Origin: Lumnitzera littorea
Taxonomy: Eukaryota > Streptophyta > Magnoliopsida > Myrtales > Combretaceae
DNA: 64,000 nucleotides
Direction: 5' to 3'
Assembly (NCBI GenBank): GCA_024138015.1
Contig: JAMXBB010000002.1
Coordinates: 15,237,330-15,301,329 of the forward strand
Positions 47,340 through 58,722 of the stretch are shown here, piece by piece. A program made the position numbers and the translations under genes. Under the pieces are notes generated by a model that ran no database searches, was not told where the DNA came from, and saw nothing but the letters and a program-made list of their open reading frames with translations. How positions within the stretch are numbered: the stretch's first letter is position 1; each line of letters begins with the position of its first letter.

Positions 47340-49945
47340 CCTGTAGTTCCCCAATTTAAGTCCTCATGCCTTGGAATTTTAGAAGTAACTAACCTTTGGG
47401 TAGTTATAATGCAGTATTTTGGTCAGTACCTACAAAAAGATTATAAGAGTGTAAACAACCAATCACTGACTAAGTATGAACGAAGTCATAAGACTGTACA
47501 ACAATCACAAATAGGGTTATTAATCAATTAATTAAATGCAATACAATAAACAAATACCATTGTATAATGTTATCCAATTTGTTGTGAAATTATAGAAACT
47601 TCACCTACTCTAATATAGGTTTAATAAGTTTCAATATGTATGTAACAGCTTACGACTAAACCTAGGTTTGTGCAATGAAGATATCCTTTCTCTCGTGACT
47701 ATCCTTTGAACCACTATCCTCATTTTTATTGTGACCTTCTCTCTTGTCACTAAATTCGACTAAGGATAAAGAAGCGATTGTTATGCTACAATGCTATCCC
47801 TTTTGAAGTTTTCAATATTTGGTCAGAGGATTCTAATCAACCCCTAATATGTTGTGATGCATGCTTGGTTATAGTTTTAAATCAACTATAATTATGTCCA
47901 ATTTGAGGTAAGCAAACAAGTCCATGCAGTACAAACAATTGCAAACTACAGCAGCAAGCAAGCTAATAGATTTAGTCAATCTTGGAGATACACAAGCATA
48001 TGCACAAGTAAGCTACTTACGAGCATAATTAAATACAATCTTAAACCTCTAAATACTATGAAATAGTACCTCACAATATCGTAATGTATTGATCTGAAAC
48101 TTACCTAGAGTCTTCCACACGCTCACTAAGGTATGATGTACGTTACAACATAACTACATGTCCCTATAATAGAAATAACATTTTAGTATTTATACGCTTA
48201 TTATGTATGAGCTTCAAATTATTATGTTTAATTTAAGGTTATATTTTACTTAGTTGTCCAGGTTTTATGTTGCTTATAATTAGGTTCATCTTAAGCTAGT
48301 CTCTGATTCAACTTCTGAATCAGTTTCTAAATCTACCTCTAATTCAACTTTTGATTACAATTTTACACATAAGTCCTAGAAACTCCCCTTAACCCATTCT
48401 ATGAAATTCAATTAACTATATTTTAGGTTTACTAAGTTTCGTATTTGGTTCTTAGTCAACACCTTAGTTCATCTTATATACCTTGTTCCTAATCTAACTT
48501 TTGAATTTGCTTTTGATCTGAAGATACTTTACATTTTTAGCATAATTCCTAGAATTTATTATTCACAGCTAGAATCATAGTGTACTAATTAATCTATCAT
48601 CACCTCAATTTGATCAAATACATCTTACTCCACTTATTACAACATTTTACATATTACACATTTACCCATATTATGCCCATAATATCTACATCCAACACTC
48701 TAAACACTATAAATATCATCCATCAACATCATTTAACATTTCAAGATATCACAATATACCTAAAATTGGAATTTAAATCAATTTCTTGAAAAATCTCTAA
48801 ATATACTTAGAAAAGTAGTTGTTTAATAAGGTTTTTAAAGCGTAAAAATTAGATAAAAATATGGAAAATGATTTTCATGAAAGAATTTTCATTATAATTC
48901 AATATACATCATAGGTAGTATACAAAAAAATTTTGAGATCGAAACAACAGTAGTATGGTTTTTGAAAACTAAAGTAAAATCAACTTGGGTTTAGTGATTT
49001 CTTAAAGACAATATATTTTGCGACTTAATTTTATCAAAATAATATTTTTCCCTAAAACTAAATAGAAAAATACGACCAATTTTTATAATTTTTCACAAAG
49101 ATTTAGTATTTTAGTGTATTTTACAAAAATTAAGTTGCAAATTAAACCATCATTTTCTTAGGTTCTACGCACCAATAGCGGCTCCACCCTTGTCGGTAGC
49201 TCCATACAATAGCTCAATTATCAGGTGGTGGTGGTTGTTTCCTCTTTGGTCATGGTTTAGTATTTACACTTGAAATTAGCCCTAAAACACCACATTTTTT
49301 AGTACTTTTGAAAAAAAAAAAAAACACAATCCTAACCCTTCTAACCACCACCCAAAGACCTTTCCCTATTTTTACTACACTATAGACCGTATAAAATGAA
49401 TTACAGTAGAGAGTTCCTAAATTTATAAAGAAAGTTTAGTTGCTTGGTGAATTATTTTCTAACTAAGTATCCCTTAACTTTTACTTTTTTCATAAAAGTG
49501 ACACCTACTTTTCTTAATTTTTATTAATTTTTTATGATTTATTTAGTATTATTTTAGTATATATTAGGCATTTTAAGTAATTTCAAGTATTTATGTCTAT
49601 ATGTAAATTCATATATAATACAAATAAATACATTTAAATATTATTTTAAGTTATTTTATGATTTTTAGTATACATATATTTTACTTTAGATACTCGTTAA
49701 TTATCAAAACTCATTTTACCCATTTCCGATAATTAATAGATAATATACGTATATCTTAAATATATCATATTTAATTATCTTATTTTTATTTTTTCCTAAA
49801 TCCAAACTCATGAGATCACTTCTATTAATATTCTTAGCTCTATTGTAAGATTTGAGCTTGATTCGATAATTTATGTGGTTGCTTTAAATTTTACATATCG
49901 AATCTTAAATGTCCAATTACAAAGCTTACAATTGGTTCTTAAATT
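47340..49945. repeat. Dispersed repeat, copy B (partner at 95-2670)
   Basis: Collinear with 95-2670 and in the same orientation. Shared landmarks are listed under copy A. This copy is poorer in C and CG, and many differences are C-to-T or G-to-A. The minus-strand TATA-like box is at 49421-49427 and the ggtggtggtgg tract near 49225-49235. No open frame of note survives. The right limit is set where similarity fades near gcttacaatt (49925-49935). Confidence 0.7.
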
Positions 49946-50229
49946 CTTTGTTTGTTGTTGTTTCATAAACATTGTCATCTTCTTCTAGGTATTTTTCTGT
50001 AATTAATATAGAAGGTTATTTTGGGGGAAAGATAAAAATGGGAAGTTAGGATTGCCATTCTTGAGAAGAGTCATGAAAAGCCCATTGATGATTTTAAAGG
50101 AATTGAGATTTCTAAGGAATCACAATTACGAGTTTTAAAAGTAAAGTAAACAATGTAATGGAGGGCTACCAAGGAAGAAAGAAGGAATGGGGATTCTGTT
50201 CTAGTCGACTGAACATGTTATAATTGTAT

Positions 50230-51945
50230 TAGTCTTTAAATTACATATGAACTTCCTGAGTTTAGAGCTCCATATCCAACATTATCTAAGTACAAAAAGT
50301 CATTAACAAAAGTTGGCAGACTATAAAAAAGTACATCATCTTCGTTTCTTTTATGGAATTTATTGGTTAGAGCATCGATGACTCCATCAACTTCCCTTAT
50401 AACTTTATTAATTCACTAATTCTGCATTTTGGAGAGAATGTCCCTACAAGCCATCATAATATTTTTGTATCTCATCTTCATATTATCTTATTTTAATAAA
50501 TAGTGCATTGTTATCGATGAATCTATGTTTATTCAATAAGGAGCAAATTATTTTGTATGCAATGTTTAAGTCCCCAAAATACAACCCATAATTCCATAGC
50601 CATTACATCCTCCTTTCCCATTTTCCAAGCAAATTCGAGTAGCCACTATCTTCGTGAGTTTTTTACTACGCCTCCAATTGTTACTTTCCTTATAGTACTT
50701 AGCACATATACATCTCTATTAAGTTTACCCAATTTGTTTTTGGTAACCACCATTTAAGATTAACTAGCTCTGTTTGTATTAATCTTTTATCAACCTTAAT
50801 GGTAGCCAAATATTCAAAAGCTAAGGCTTTGATTATTTGAACTTGATTTTCCATTTGTTCAAAAGGCTTGAAGAGCTTTGTTTCTCAAAAACCAAATGCC
50901 AAATCATAAAGCTAAACAAGAATTCATGAGGTAGGTTAGTTTTATATTATCCCTTTTTTCTTATTTGATAATTTAGTTTAATCCAATTTGGTATATCTCC
51001 ATCAACTTTTTGATTTGTTTTGGCAATTGTCTCCCAATTCTCATATGAGTTGCAAATAGCTTGACAATCTTTAAAGGTGTGCATTAGATCCTTATCGTCA
51101 TCATCACATCCTGTACAAGTAACATCCTCCTTAATATGTCTTTTCTTTAAGTTGTTAGCAGTTGGTAAACTATTATGACTCACTCACCATAAAAGAGTTT
51201 AATCTTTGGTGAGAACATAAAGCACCATATCTACTTCCAACTACTACTATTAGTATTCTTTAAAATAGCCATTTGATTACATATGTCTACCAATGTTGGT
51301 TGTTGCATTATCTATAAGGAAAACCCTTTATAATTTTCCTTTTGTTCATTTAATACCATATAGGAGCAACATATTGGTGTATTAACTTAGGAATTGGATA
51401 AGACTCATTTACCTAATAGACCCTAAATGATAAGTTAAGGGCACTTTGATGTATAGGGCCTTCTACCACTTGTCTCATAGTTTTGCTATCTGCTCAATTA
51501 TACCACCAGAACTTTACTTTGTTTCTATCTCCTAGAGTAATTAAACCTTGTTTATCCACTTAATTATGGCTTTCCACTAACTCCCTTACTTAGAAAAGAA
51601 ACATGGTATTTTTAAATTTAAAACTACCATTTCTTAATTTTTATGCTTTACTCTTAGTAATTCTACCCAAAGGATTTTCCTATTACAAAAATCCCAATAT
51701 CTTTTAATCACATAAGCCTTGTCTCTAAGTGTCAGATTAATCAAATCTAAACCCTTTTCTTCTCTTGGAGATGCAATCACATCCCACTTAATCCAATGTG
51801 TTTTTGTTTTCCTTGTGACCCATTCTGTAAGAAATATCTAATAATTTGAGTCAATCTTGTTATGATTTTACTAGGTTTTTTACTAACACGCATGTAATAG
51901 GATGGGAAAGCTTTTAGCATTGCTAATTTGTATGTTTCTAGGATT
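50230..51945 (-). pseudogene. 3' half of a second LINE: RT C-terminus, zinc-binding region, RNase H
   Basis: Read on the minus strand. The RT thumb and connection are at about 51930-51670: NAKSFPILLHAC, then ASPREEKGLDLINLTLRDKA and YVIKRYWDF. Next comes IWCFMFSPKIKLFYGE (about 51240-51190), directly followed after a frameshift by the zinc-binding SHNSLPTANNLKKRHIKEDV plus CTGCDDDDKDLMHTFKDC (51183-51060). RNase H follows at about 50750-50250: WWLPKTNWVKLN, VTIGGVVKNSR, MAMELWVVFWGLKHC and REVDGVIDALTN. Upstream endonuclease and ORF1 are absent, consistent with 5' truncation common for LINEs. No poly(A) is recognisable at its 3' end. Multiple stops. Confidence 0.85.
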
Positions 51946-54900
51946 TGAAACAAAAAACTAATTAAAAAATATTTGACTAGTAATTATTATGCTGCTTGTG
52001 TATGATTATGCTGAGATCTACAAATAATAACCTTAATTTAAGATTTTGCAGCCTTACGATGGATGGATTCCTTAAATGATGTCATAATTAGATGCTTGAA
52101 CCATGATTATGGTTCAACAAGTTTTATATATGAAAGAAATGTAGCCAATGCAGGTAAGTGAGTACGGAGGAAATTATAACAAGGTGAATTGGTAGTTATG
52201 GGAGGCTAGTTTGAACATTGTATATAGATTGCGCTCCTAATGGAATGATACCGATAAAGAATCAAGATAAGACTATTATCATCATTTTTGTCAACAATGT
52301 GGGCTTAGATCATTTCTCGCATTTAGTGAAATATCATTACCATTAGCCAACATAACGAAGATCATAAGCTACTCTATATCTCAAAGCACTAGAACCATTC
52401 TACATATTTATACTTGTGTAGCATTAGGTTTTGGAATGTGTGTGTGATTCATGATGCTTGACATTCACATTCATATATGTCAAATGTTGTATGATCATTC
52501 TTTGGACATTTATTCACCTGGTTTAAGGACTTTATTTTTTAGGTATTAGATAGTGGAACTTGAAGTTGGAGTGCATAGGAAATGAGTCTTACATAATCTT
52601 ATTTAAGTAAAAATATGTAGGGAACTATTCTTATCCTTTGAGTTTGGTATATAATAGTTCTGATAAATCATATACATCTATATATAAAACGTTTCTATTG
52701 GTACAATGACTAACTTTCAAATATTTGTTAATACAATTTAGTATCATGTCGCTTGTGTTAAGGTCAAAGCAATCACAAGTCCTATATACCAAACTTTAAC
52801 ACTATTATGCAACAAGCATAATTAAGACCAAGCCACATAAAAACAATGAAAAGAAAAGAAGAAAGAAAAGATAGAGTAAGTGATTTTACACTAAAAGCCT
52901 TAATTAGATGTAAAAAAACTAAGGCATAGGAAAAGTGAATATTTACTATAAATTTCACAAACCAACTTAATCAAACCCTATTACTTGATCCACTCAACTA
53001 AATACGATCAAAACCACTTAGATAAACATGTACTACCATACTGAAGACAAGTGATCCATTCAAGTGGTTCATTGATTGTAGAGATGCAACCGAATGGGTT
53101 ATGTCATTATAGGATATCTAATCCACCCAACTTGATAAAAAACATTTATCTTATAGGTTCTTATAAGGTTTTAAGATATAATTCAAAACTTTATAGAGCT
53201 TAAGGTTATGTCTTAGACTAAAAAAACAAATAGAAAACCAAATCAGTAAAAAATAATATATTAATAAAAATATTTGCTTTTAATATATACTTTATGGATA
53301 TCTTATACTAGTTTTACACTATACAACATTATTTTCAAATTTTATTCATATGTAAGTCAATGAGTGCTCTAACCCTGCTTAGTCACTTTCCATTATACTC
53401 TCTTCTTCATCTTGTTCGAACCCATGAAAACTTGCTCTTAGAGGGTCATTAAACCCCATAAAAACCTACTCCTACAAGGTTCTTAGGTGAGTTCCGATAA
53501 CAAGCGATAAAATCCTATAGGAACTTTATAGAATTTTGAGAGATACTAGACTTTATAGGGACAATTAGAGTTTTAAAAGACTCATCTTGAAGCTACATCG
53601 GTTACATTCTTAGTTAGTTGTGATCACATAAATCAATGTGGTAAGTGTTTTAGTAGGTTAAGTAGTTTTACCAACACATTAGCATCGTAGTAGAATCACT
53701 TCAAAAGCTCAACATTAACATAAATACCATCTAGGTAAAATGCCAATCAATAACTAAAGCCTTCAATGTTTTCTTATATGTCTAAATTTTTTTTATGAAT
53801 CATGTCTAAATTTGAGTAAGGAACCATGTCAACAAAAAATAGAATACTGACCAAAAGGAATAAAATAACTCTACATGGTAGAAACAATGTAAAATAAAAG
53901 GAAAGAAATAATATTTAGTTGACTAATCTACTTCTTTTTTCCTGGTGCAATAATTTTTCTCTTATAGCTTATACTTCTATTTTAGATTTTACAAATATCC
54001 AAATTTGTGGTATATTATCAATAAAGGAATTTGGTCTACATGTAAACACAAGTCAAGTCAAAAACCAAAATCTAGCTTAGAATTGCCCTATTAGGTTTAA
54101 GACCTGGCATAAAACTAATAATAAAAGTTAGACCCATTTGACCAAATCGTTGAGATGGTGAGTTTAAGTTTGGTAAGCCAATAAGACTTATGGACCTAAC
54201 GATTCTCAATTTACTACCATTAAAAAAAAGAAGAAAAAAATTAAAGAAGAAAAAGAATGGAGAAAAGGTAAAAGAAAATTATAATTATAAAATAAATAAA
54301 AATGAAAGTTAGAAATATTTAACTAATTTTATGTAAATAGAAAAAAATTAATTTTCACTCATAACGTTTAATATATTGTTATTAACAGCACATTAACAAA
54401 TATATATATTTTTTAAAAAAGCTTATTTGGCTTGATATATATATATATAAAAGCTTTTTAAACTTTTTTGTAATCTTTAGCTCTTTTGTTCCACATTGCT
54501 AAAATGATAAGGGACCTAATTATTGTAAAATTATAATTTAATAATTATTTCGTAAAATTATTTTAATTATTCAATGAAATATTGATTATTTATTTGAATC
54601 ATATTATAAAATATTAATTCTTTATTTAAACTTTTAAAAATTTTAATTTATTATTTAAATTTAACTTTAAACGTTAATCTTCGTTATTACGATTCTCTCA
54701 CATAGTATATCGTAAGTTGGAAGATTTTACGTACTCGCTATGTTATGGCGTTTCAACTGAATGCACTACTCCACTCAATTAAAAAGCCTTTATTAGAGTC
54801 GATTACACCATTTCCTTTGCCTCGTACCTTCTCCATGTTTCAAATTATCTAAACGAAATATCTTCATTAACTTTTTCTTGTTTGGGAAACTGTGCAATAG

Positions 54901-55290
54901 GCCCTTCCTCTACTCACGAGCACGATTATAAATTACAACACCAGCTGGGAGCAGTCAATCATATCCTTCTCTCTCATTAGGTGTCACCGTAGAAAAGCGA
55001 GTTCAACCCTTTGATACCTGCGCGTGCGAATCACGTTTTGCAAAAGGGCTAACTATGAAGCCTCTTTTTAACTCCATGCAATCATCGGCAAATGGAAGAC
55101 CATTGAAACAGCTGTATTTATCGACGTGTCCGTTTCCCATTGGACTGATTCCTGCAGTCATCTTTCGGGACAGAGACTTGTCGTATTACGTGCCCACAGT
55201 GACCAGCTTTAGCCAGCTAATTTGCCACAGTAACGGATAGATTTTTAATTTCTCATAAATCCCTTTCCTATTTATAGCATTCTGATAAGA
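51946..55290. other. Intergenic and distal upstream region of the XTH gene
   Basis: AT-rich to about 54880 with no recognised gene. A perfect 9-base hairpin, ttgaaccat/atggttcaa, occurs at about 52095-52117. 54890-55290 is GC-richer and could be distal promoter. The 61-codon frame at 55055-55240 (+) starts with a real ATG (MKPLFNSMQSSANGRPLKQL) but has no known domain and ends 680 bases before the XTH start, so I treat it as uncalled. Confidence 0.45.
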
Positions 55291-55298
55291 TGACGTGG
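55291..55298 (+). promoter_or_regulatory. TGACGTGG, bZIP-type C/G box upstream of XTH
   Basis: TGACGTGG about 500 bases upstream of the TATA box. The same eight bases recur at 55738. Recognition by bZIP factors is family knowledge; use here is inferred. Confidence 0.4.
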
Positions 55299-55737
55299 TT
55301 TCACATTTGGCACCTACTCAAGAATGGCTTTCGCATGCTCAATCGATTGTCCACAAGCAGTAGCGGGAAAGATTTGACACAAAAGAGTATTTATAAAATA
55401 TAAACGTAATATTTTAGAGATTATGAATTAATATTATCTTTTGTTTAAATATCAATTATTGATCTATACATGTAATTCAGTTGTAATCTTTTTAAAAATT
55501 AGTCGGCTCCTCACTAATGTCATTTTCTTTATTTACATCAATTTTTTTAAAAAATATTATCACATATAATTATTATTTAAGATTATATACCAAAAAGATT
55601 AACTTTATACTGATGAGATCCCATAATTTAAAAATTTAAATAATTTTAATTATTAATTTAGAAATTAACACCGGCAACATATTCAAAATCGGACATCATG
55701 CATTTACCTATTCATCTTTTATTTTTTTATTTTATTA

Positions 55738-55747
55738 TGACGTGGCA
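55738..55747 (+). promoter_or_regulatory. TGACGTGGCA, bZIP-type C/G hybrid box, proximal
   Basis: Lies 42 bases before the TATA box, a typical place for an active plant promoter element. It is the second copy of TGACGTGG in this promoter. Confidence 0.5.
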
Positions 55748-55788
55748 TCTTGTACGGAATTAGATTTTAAAAGCCAACACGATTTGGC

Positions 55789-55795
55789 TATAAAA
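55789..55795 (+). promoter_or_regulatory. TATA box of the XTH gene
   Basis: TATAAAA within ctataaaagg, 126 bases before the ATG. It would place the transcript start near 55820 and give a 5' UTR of about 100 bases that ends in a CT-rich stretch (55868-55905), a common plant leader feature. Confidence 0.75.
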
Positions 55796-55920
55796 GGAGA
55801 TCACTTTGTATAACGAAGCATTTAGTATAGTATTATCGCTACTCCCGCTACTACTTAGCTTACTCATCTTTTCCTTTCCTGTCACTCTCTCTCCCTCAGT
55901 GTCTCTAACTTACTAATTTC

Positions 55921-58518
55921 ATGGCTGGTTTTGATACGAAAATGTCCCTTGTAGTTAGGGTTCTATTGGGTCTAGCAGTGGTGGGTTTGGCTAGTTGTGC
56001 AAAATTTGAAGAGCTATTTCAGCCAAATTGGGCTGTGGATCATTTTTCTTATGAAGGAGAAGTCCTTGAACTGAAACTTGATAATCATTCTGGTAATATA
56101 ATCTACTAGCTAGTCCTACTTCTGATAACTCGAGATTTTCATACTAATATGCATTATTTGCATCAATATTGTATGGATTTAACTGGAGACTTTTCGAACT
56201 CATAATCGAAATTTCACCTTTGAAATGAAGATGATAAATTAATTAGGAACTTGTGCATTCTTATATTTAGTAGATTCTTCTTTTAATGAGTCCACCTGCA
56301 TTTTCGTTAATAAACTTAAAAAAAAATGGCAGCATTTGATGGAAAATATCATAAATTCTATACTTGTAAACGGTACCTAATGATTTCTTTCTTTCTTTCT
56401 TTTCTCCCCTTAACGAAATCAGGAGCTGGGTTTTCATCCAAAAGTAAATATATGTTCGGCAAAGTAACTGTCCAGATCAAACTTGTGGAAGGAGACTCTG
56501 CTGGGACTGTTACTGCTCTCTACGTGAGTGACCTTTTTTCACTAAATTTTTACCTCACTGAGCTTAATGTATATGTAGTTCATTCCACGTTTTTACGAGG
56601 AAATATATTAATGGCTGTCTCCAGACGGTGGTGAAAAATATAAGAACTTTGTTTAGACCTTAACAACCACCAAGCAAGGAGTTGTTTTTGCCCGTATAAG
56701 GCTAATTTTAAAGGTGACTAATGTAGTGTAGTGTAGTGTAGCTGTTAAATCTTATCCTGGGTCCCAAGTCAATAATTATTTGTCGCTGAGAATTGAATGC
56801 TGTTGACATGTTTGCGGTTGCTGACAAATCAATGTTTGGATTTAATGAAAATTTACCTAAGATAAGAAATAGTACCACTACTAGTATAAATGCAGGAACC
56901 TAGCTACGCTATATCTATTCTTATCGGCTCGTGAACATTTTTTATTTTTATTCATACGGCTATATATTTACTTGATCACAATAGTCTCAATCATAAGCTA
57001 ATGCCGACTACACCTTTTCACTTAAATTTTCACTAAGTTACAAGTATTTGCATTTCTCTATATTGAATAACTGTTTTAGTATAAGCGCGCGTTTTAGGAG
57101 TTTAATGAATCTACTTAAAACCTAGCAATAGTTTTAGGATGTATTTACAATTTTTTCTTGTACATCCATACGTCATTGATATTTTTGTTGCCAGTAATAT
57201 TACTGAGGGTTTTTGTTTTTATTATTAATTGTGGTGCAGATGTCGTCGGATGGTCCGAACCATAACGAGTTTGATTTTGAGTTCCTAGGAAACACTAGTG
57301 GCGAACCTTACTTGGTCCAAACCAACGTGTACGTAAATGGTGTTGGGAACAGAGAACAGAGAATGAACCTCTGGTTCGACCCCACAAAGGACTTCCATTC
57401 CTACTCCTTTCGCTGGACCCCACGCCAAGTCCTGTAAGTAACCCAAATCCCACATGTAATTTAGCATATTATTATAAACTTTATATATTTCTAAAGTTTA
57501 TAATTGACAAACTCCGCTGACACATATGTTATTACTTAGATTTGCATCTGGGGTTTATTAGATTTATTACATCAATTGTAATTAAAATAATTAATAGATC
57601 AGTGAGATTTGCAGGAATTGAGGGTGGTTTGTTTTATCATACTGTCACTTAGGAGACAAGGCTACGAAAAAAAAAAGAAAAGAAAATCCTCTGTAAAAAG
57701 GATAGAGAATCTCGGTTGGTAATATGTAAAATATGTCCCAAAAATAAAGCAGACCTACGCATGGACTCATGTTCCCAATAATTCTACTGACTACTGGGCA
57801 AGGGTCTTGTCATGTAGCAATCACAATGTACGAATTTTGGGAAGTATGTTGTCTGTTTTTATTAATCCGTAACTTGTCATGTTTCTATTGTGCTGCTATT
57901 GCTTCACAGCTATTCCTCTGGAATCTTTCTGTATAATTTATCAGGATGTCACTTCATGATTTATTTATTTATTATATCGGAAAATTTTCAGCCGCGCTGT
58001 GTGAGCCACTCGTTAAACTTTTACCTTTCCTGGACACTTTAACTTTATTTTTTTTTTTTCGGGTAAAATGTTTCTGATATGTTTTCTTAAAATGCAGATT
58101 CATGGTTGATGATACCCCAGTACGAGTGCACACCAATTTGGAGCACAGAGGGATTCCATTCCCGAAGGATCAAGCCATGGGAGTGTACAGTTCGATATGG
58201 AATGCGGATGACTGGGCTACACAAGGTGGTCGGGTCAAGACCGACTGGACTCACGCACCCTTCGTTGCCTCCTACACTGGCTTTGACATCAATGCATGCG
58301 AGTGTCCCGTGTCCGTGGCGGATACCGAAAATTCCAAGAGGTGCAGCAGCAGTGCGGAAAAGAGGTACTGGTGGGACGAGCCCACGATGTCTGATCTCAG
58401 CCTTCATCAGAGTCATCAGCTAATTTGGGTTCGGGCTAATCATATGGTGTATGACTATTGCACCGATACGGCTCGGTTCCCCGTGATGCCGGCCGAGTGT
58501 GAGCACCACCACCACTAG
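55921..58518 (+). CDS. XTH9: Xyloglucan endotransglucosylase/hydrolase, XTH9-type
   Basis: Four exons: 55921-56092, 56423-56523, 57240-57433 and 58098-58518. All introns have GT-AG ends, and the total of 888 bases codes for 295 residues, normal for the family. A signal peptide is seen at residues 1-27 (hydrophobic VVRVLLGLAVVGLASCA), so the enzyme is secreted to the cell wall. The GH16 core follows, with catalytic motif NEFDFEFLG at 100-108: E101 nucleophile, D103, E105 acid/base. A sequon NTS (109-111) sits just after it, as in most XTHs; another is NHS (55-57). The XET C-terminal region has conserved cysteines and ends AEC plus EHHHH. Segments such as YMFGKVTVQIKLVEGDSAGT and YSSIWNADDWATQGG are highly typical. 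The enzyme cuts and rejoins xyloglucan chains during wall loosening and growth. The SSDGPNHNEFDFEFLGNTSG context and His-rich end recall Arabidopsis XTH9 (from memory). No lesions are visible, so it is probably functional. Confidence 0.95.
56722..56741. repeat. (GTGTA)n microsatellite in XTH intron 2
   Basis: Four GTGTA/TAGTG units in a row inside the second intron. Confidence 0.8.
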
Positions 58519-58716
58519 TGAATGGGATTATGGGATGTGTCTGGCTAGGGGCAGGACCGATTGGAGGGTTGAAATGGGGGGATGCATCTTGCATCGCTAT
58601 TGTATAAAGAAGGGAAGGGGAGTGGGACGTGGAAATCGAATTGAAATCACGTGTGCTTCATGTTGTTTGATAGTGTTCTTTGTTTTTTTTTTTTTTTTTT
58701 GTTGATTAGTGCATGT

Positions 58717-58722
58717 AATAAA
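58717..58722 (+). terminator. Probable polyadenylation signal of the XTH gene
   Basis: AATAAA about 200 bases after the stop codon. A run of about 20 T residues (58682-58700) precedes it. The position fits a plant 3' UTR, but plant signals are loose. Confidence 0.5.

Noticed and set aside
52095..52117. Perfect 9-base hairpin ttgaaccat/atggttcaa
   Set aside because: Too short for a miRNA precursor and unsupported by flanking structure; chance is likely in this sequence length.
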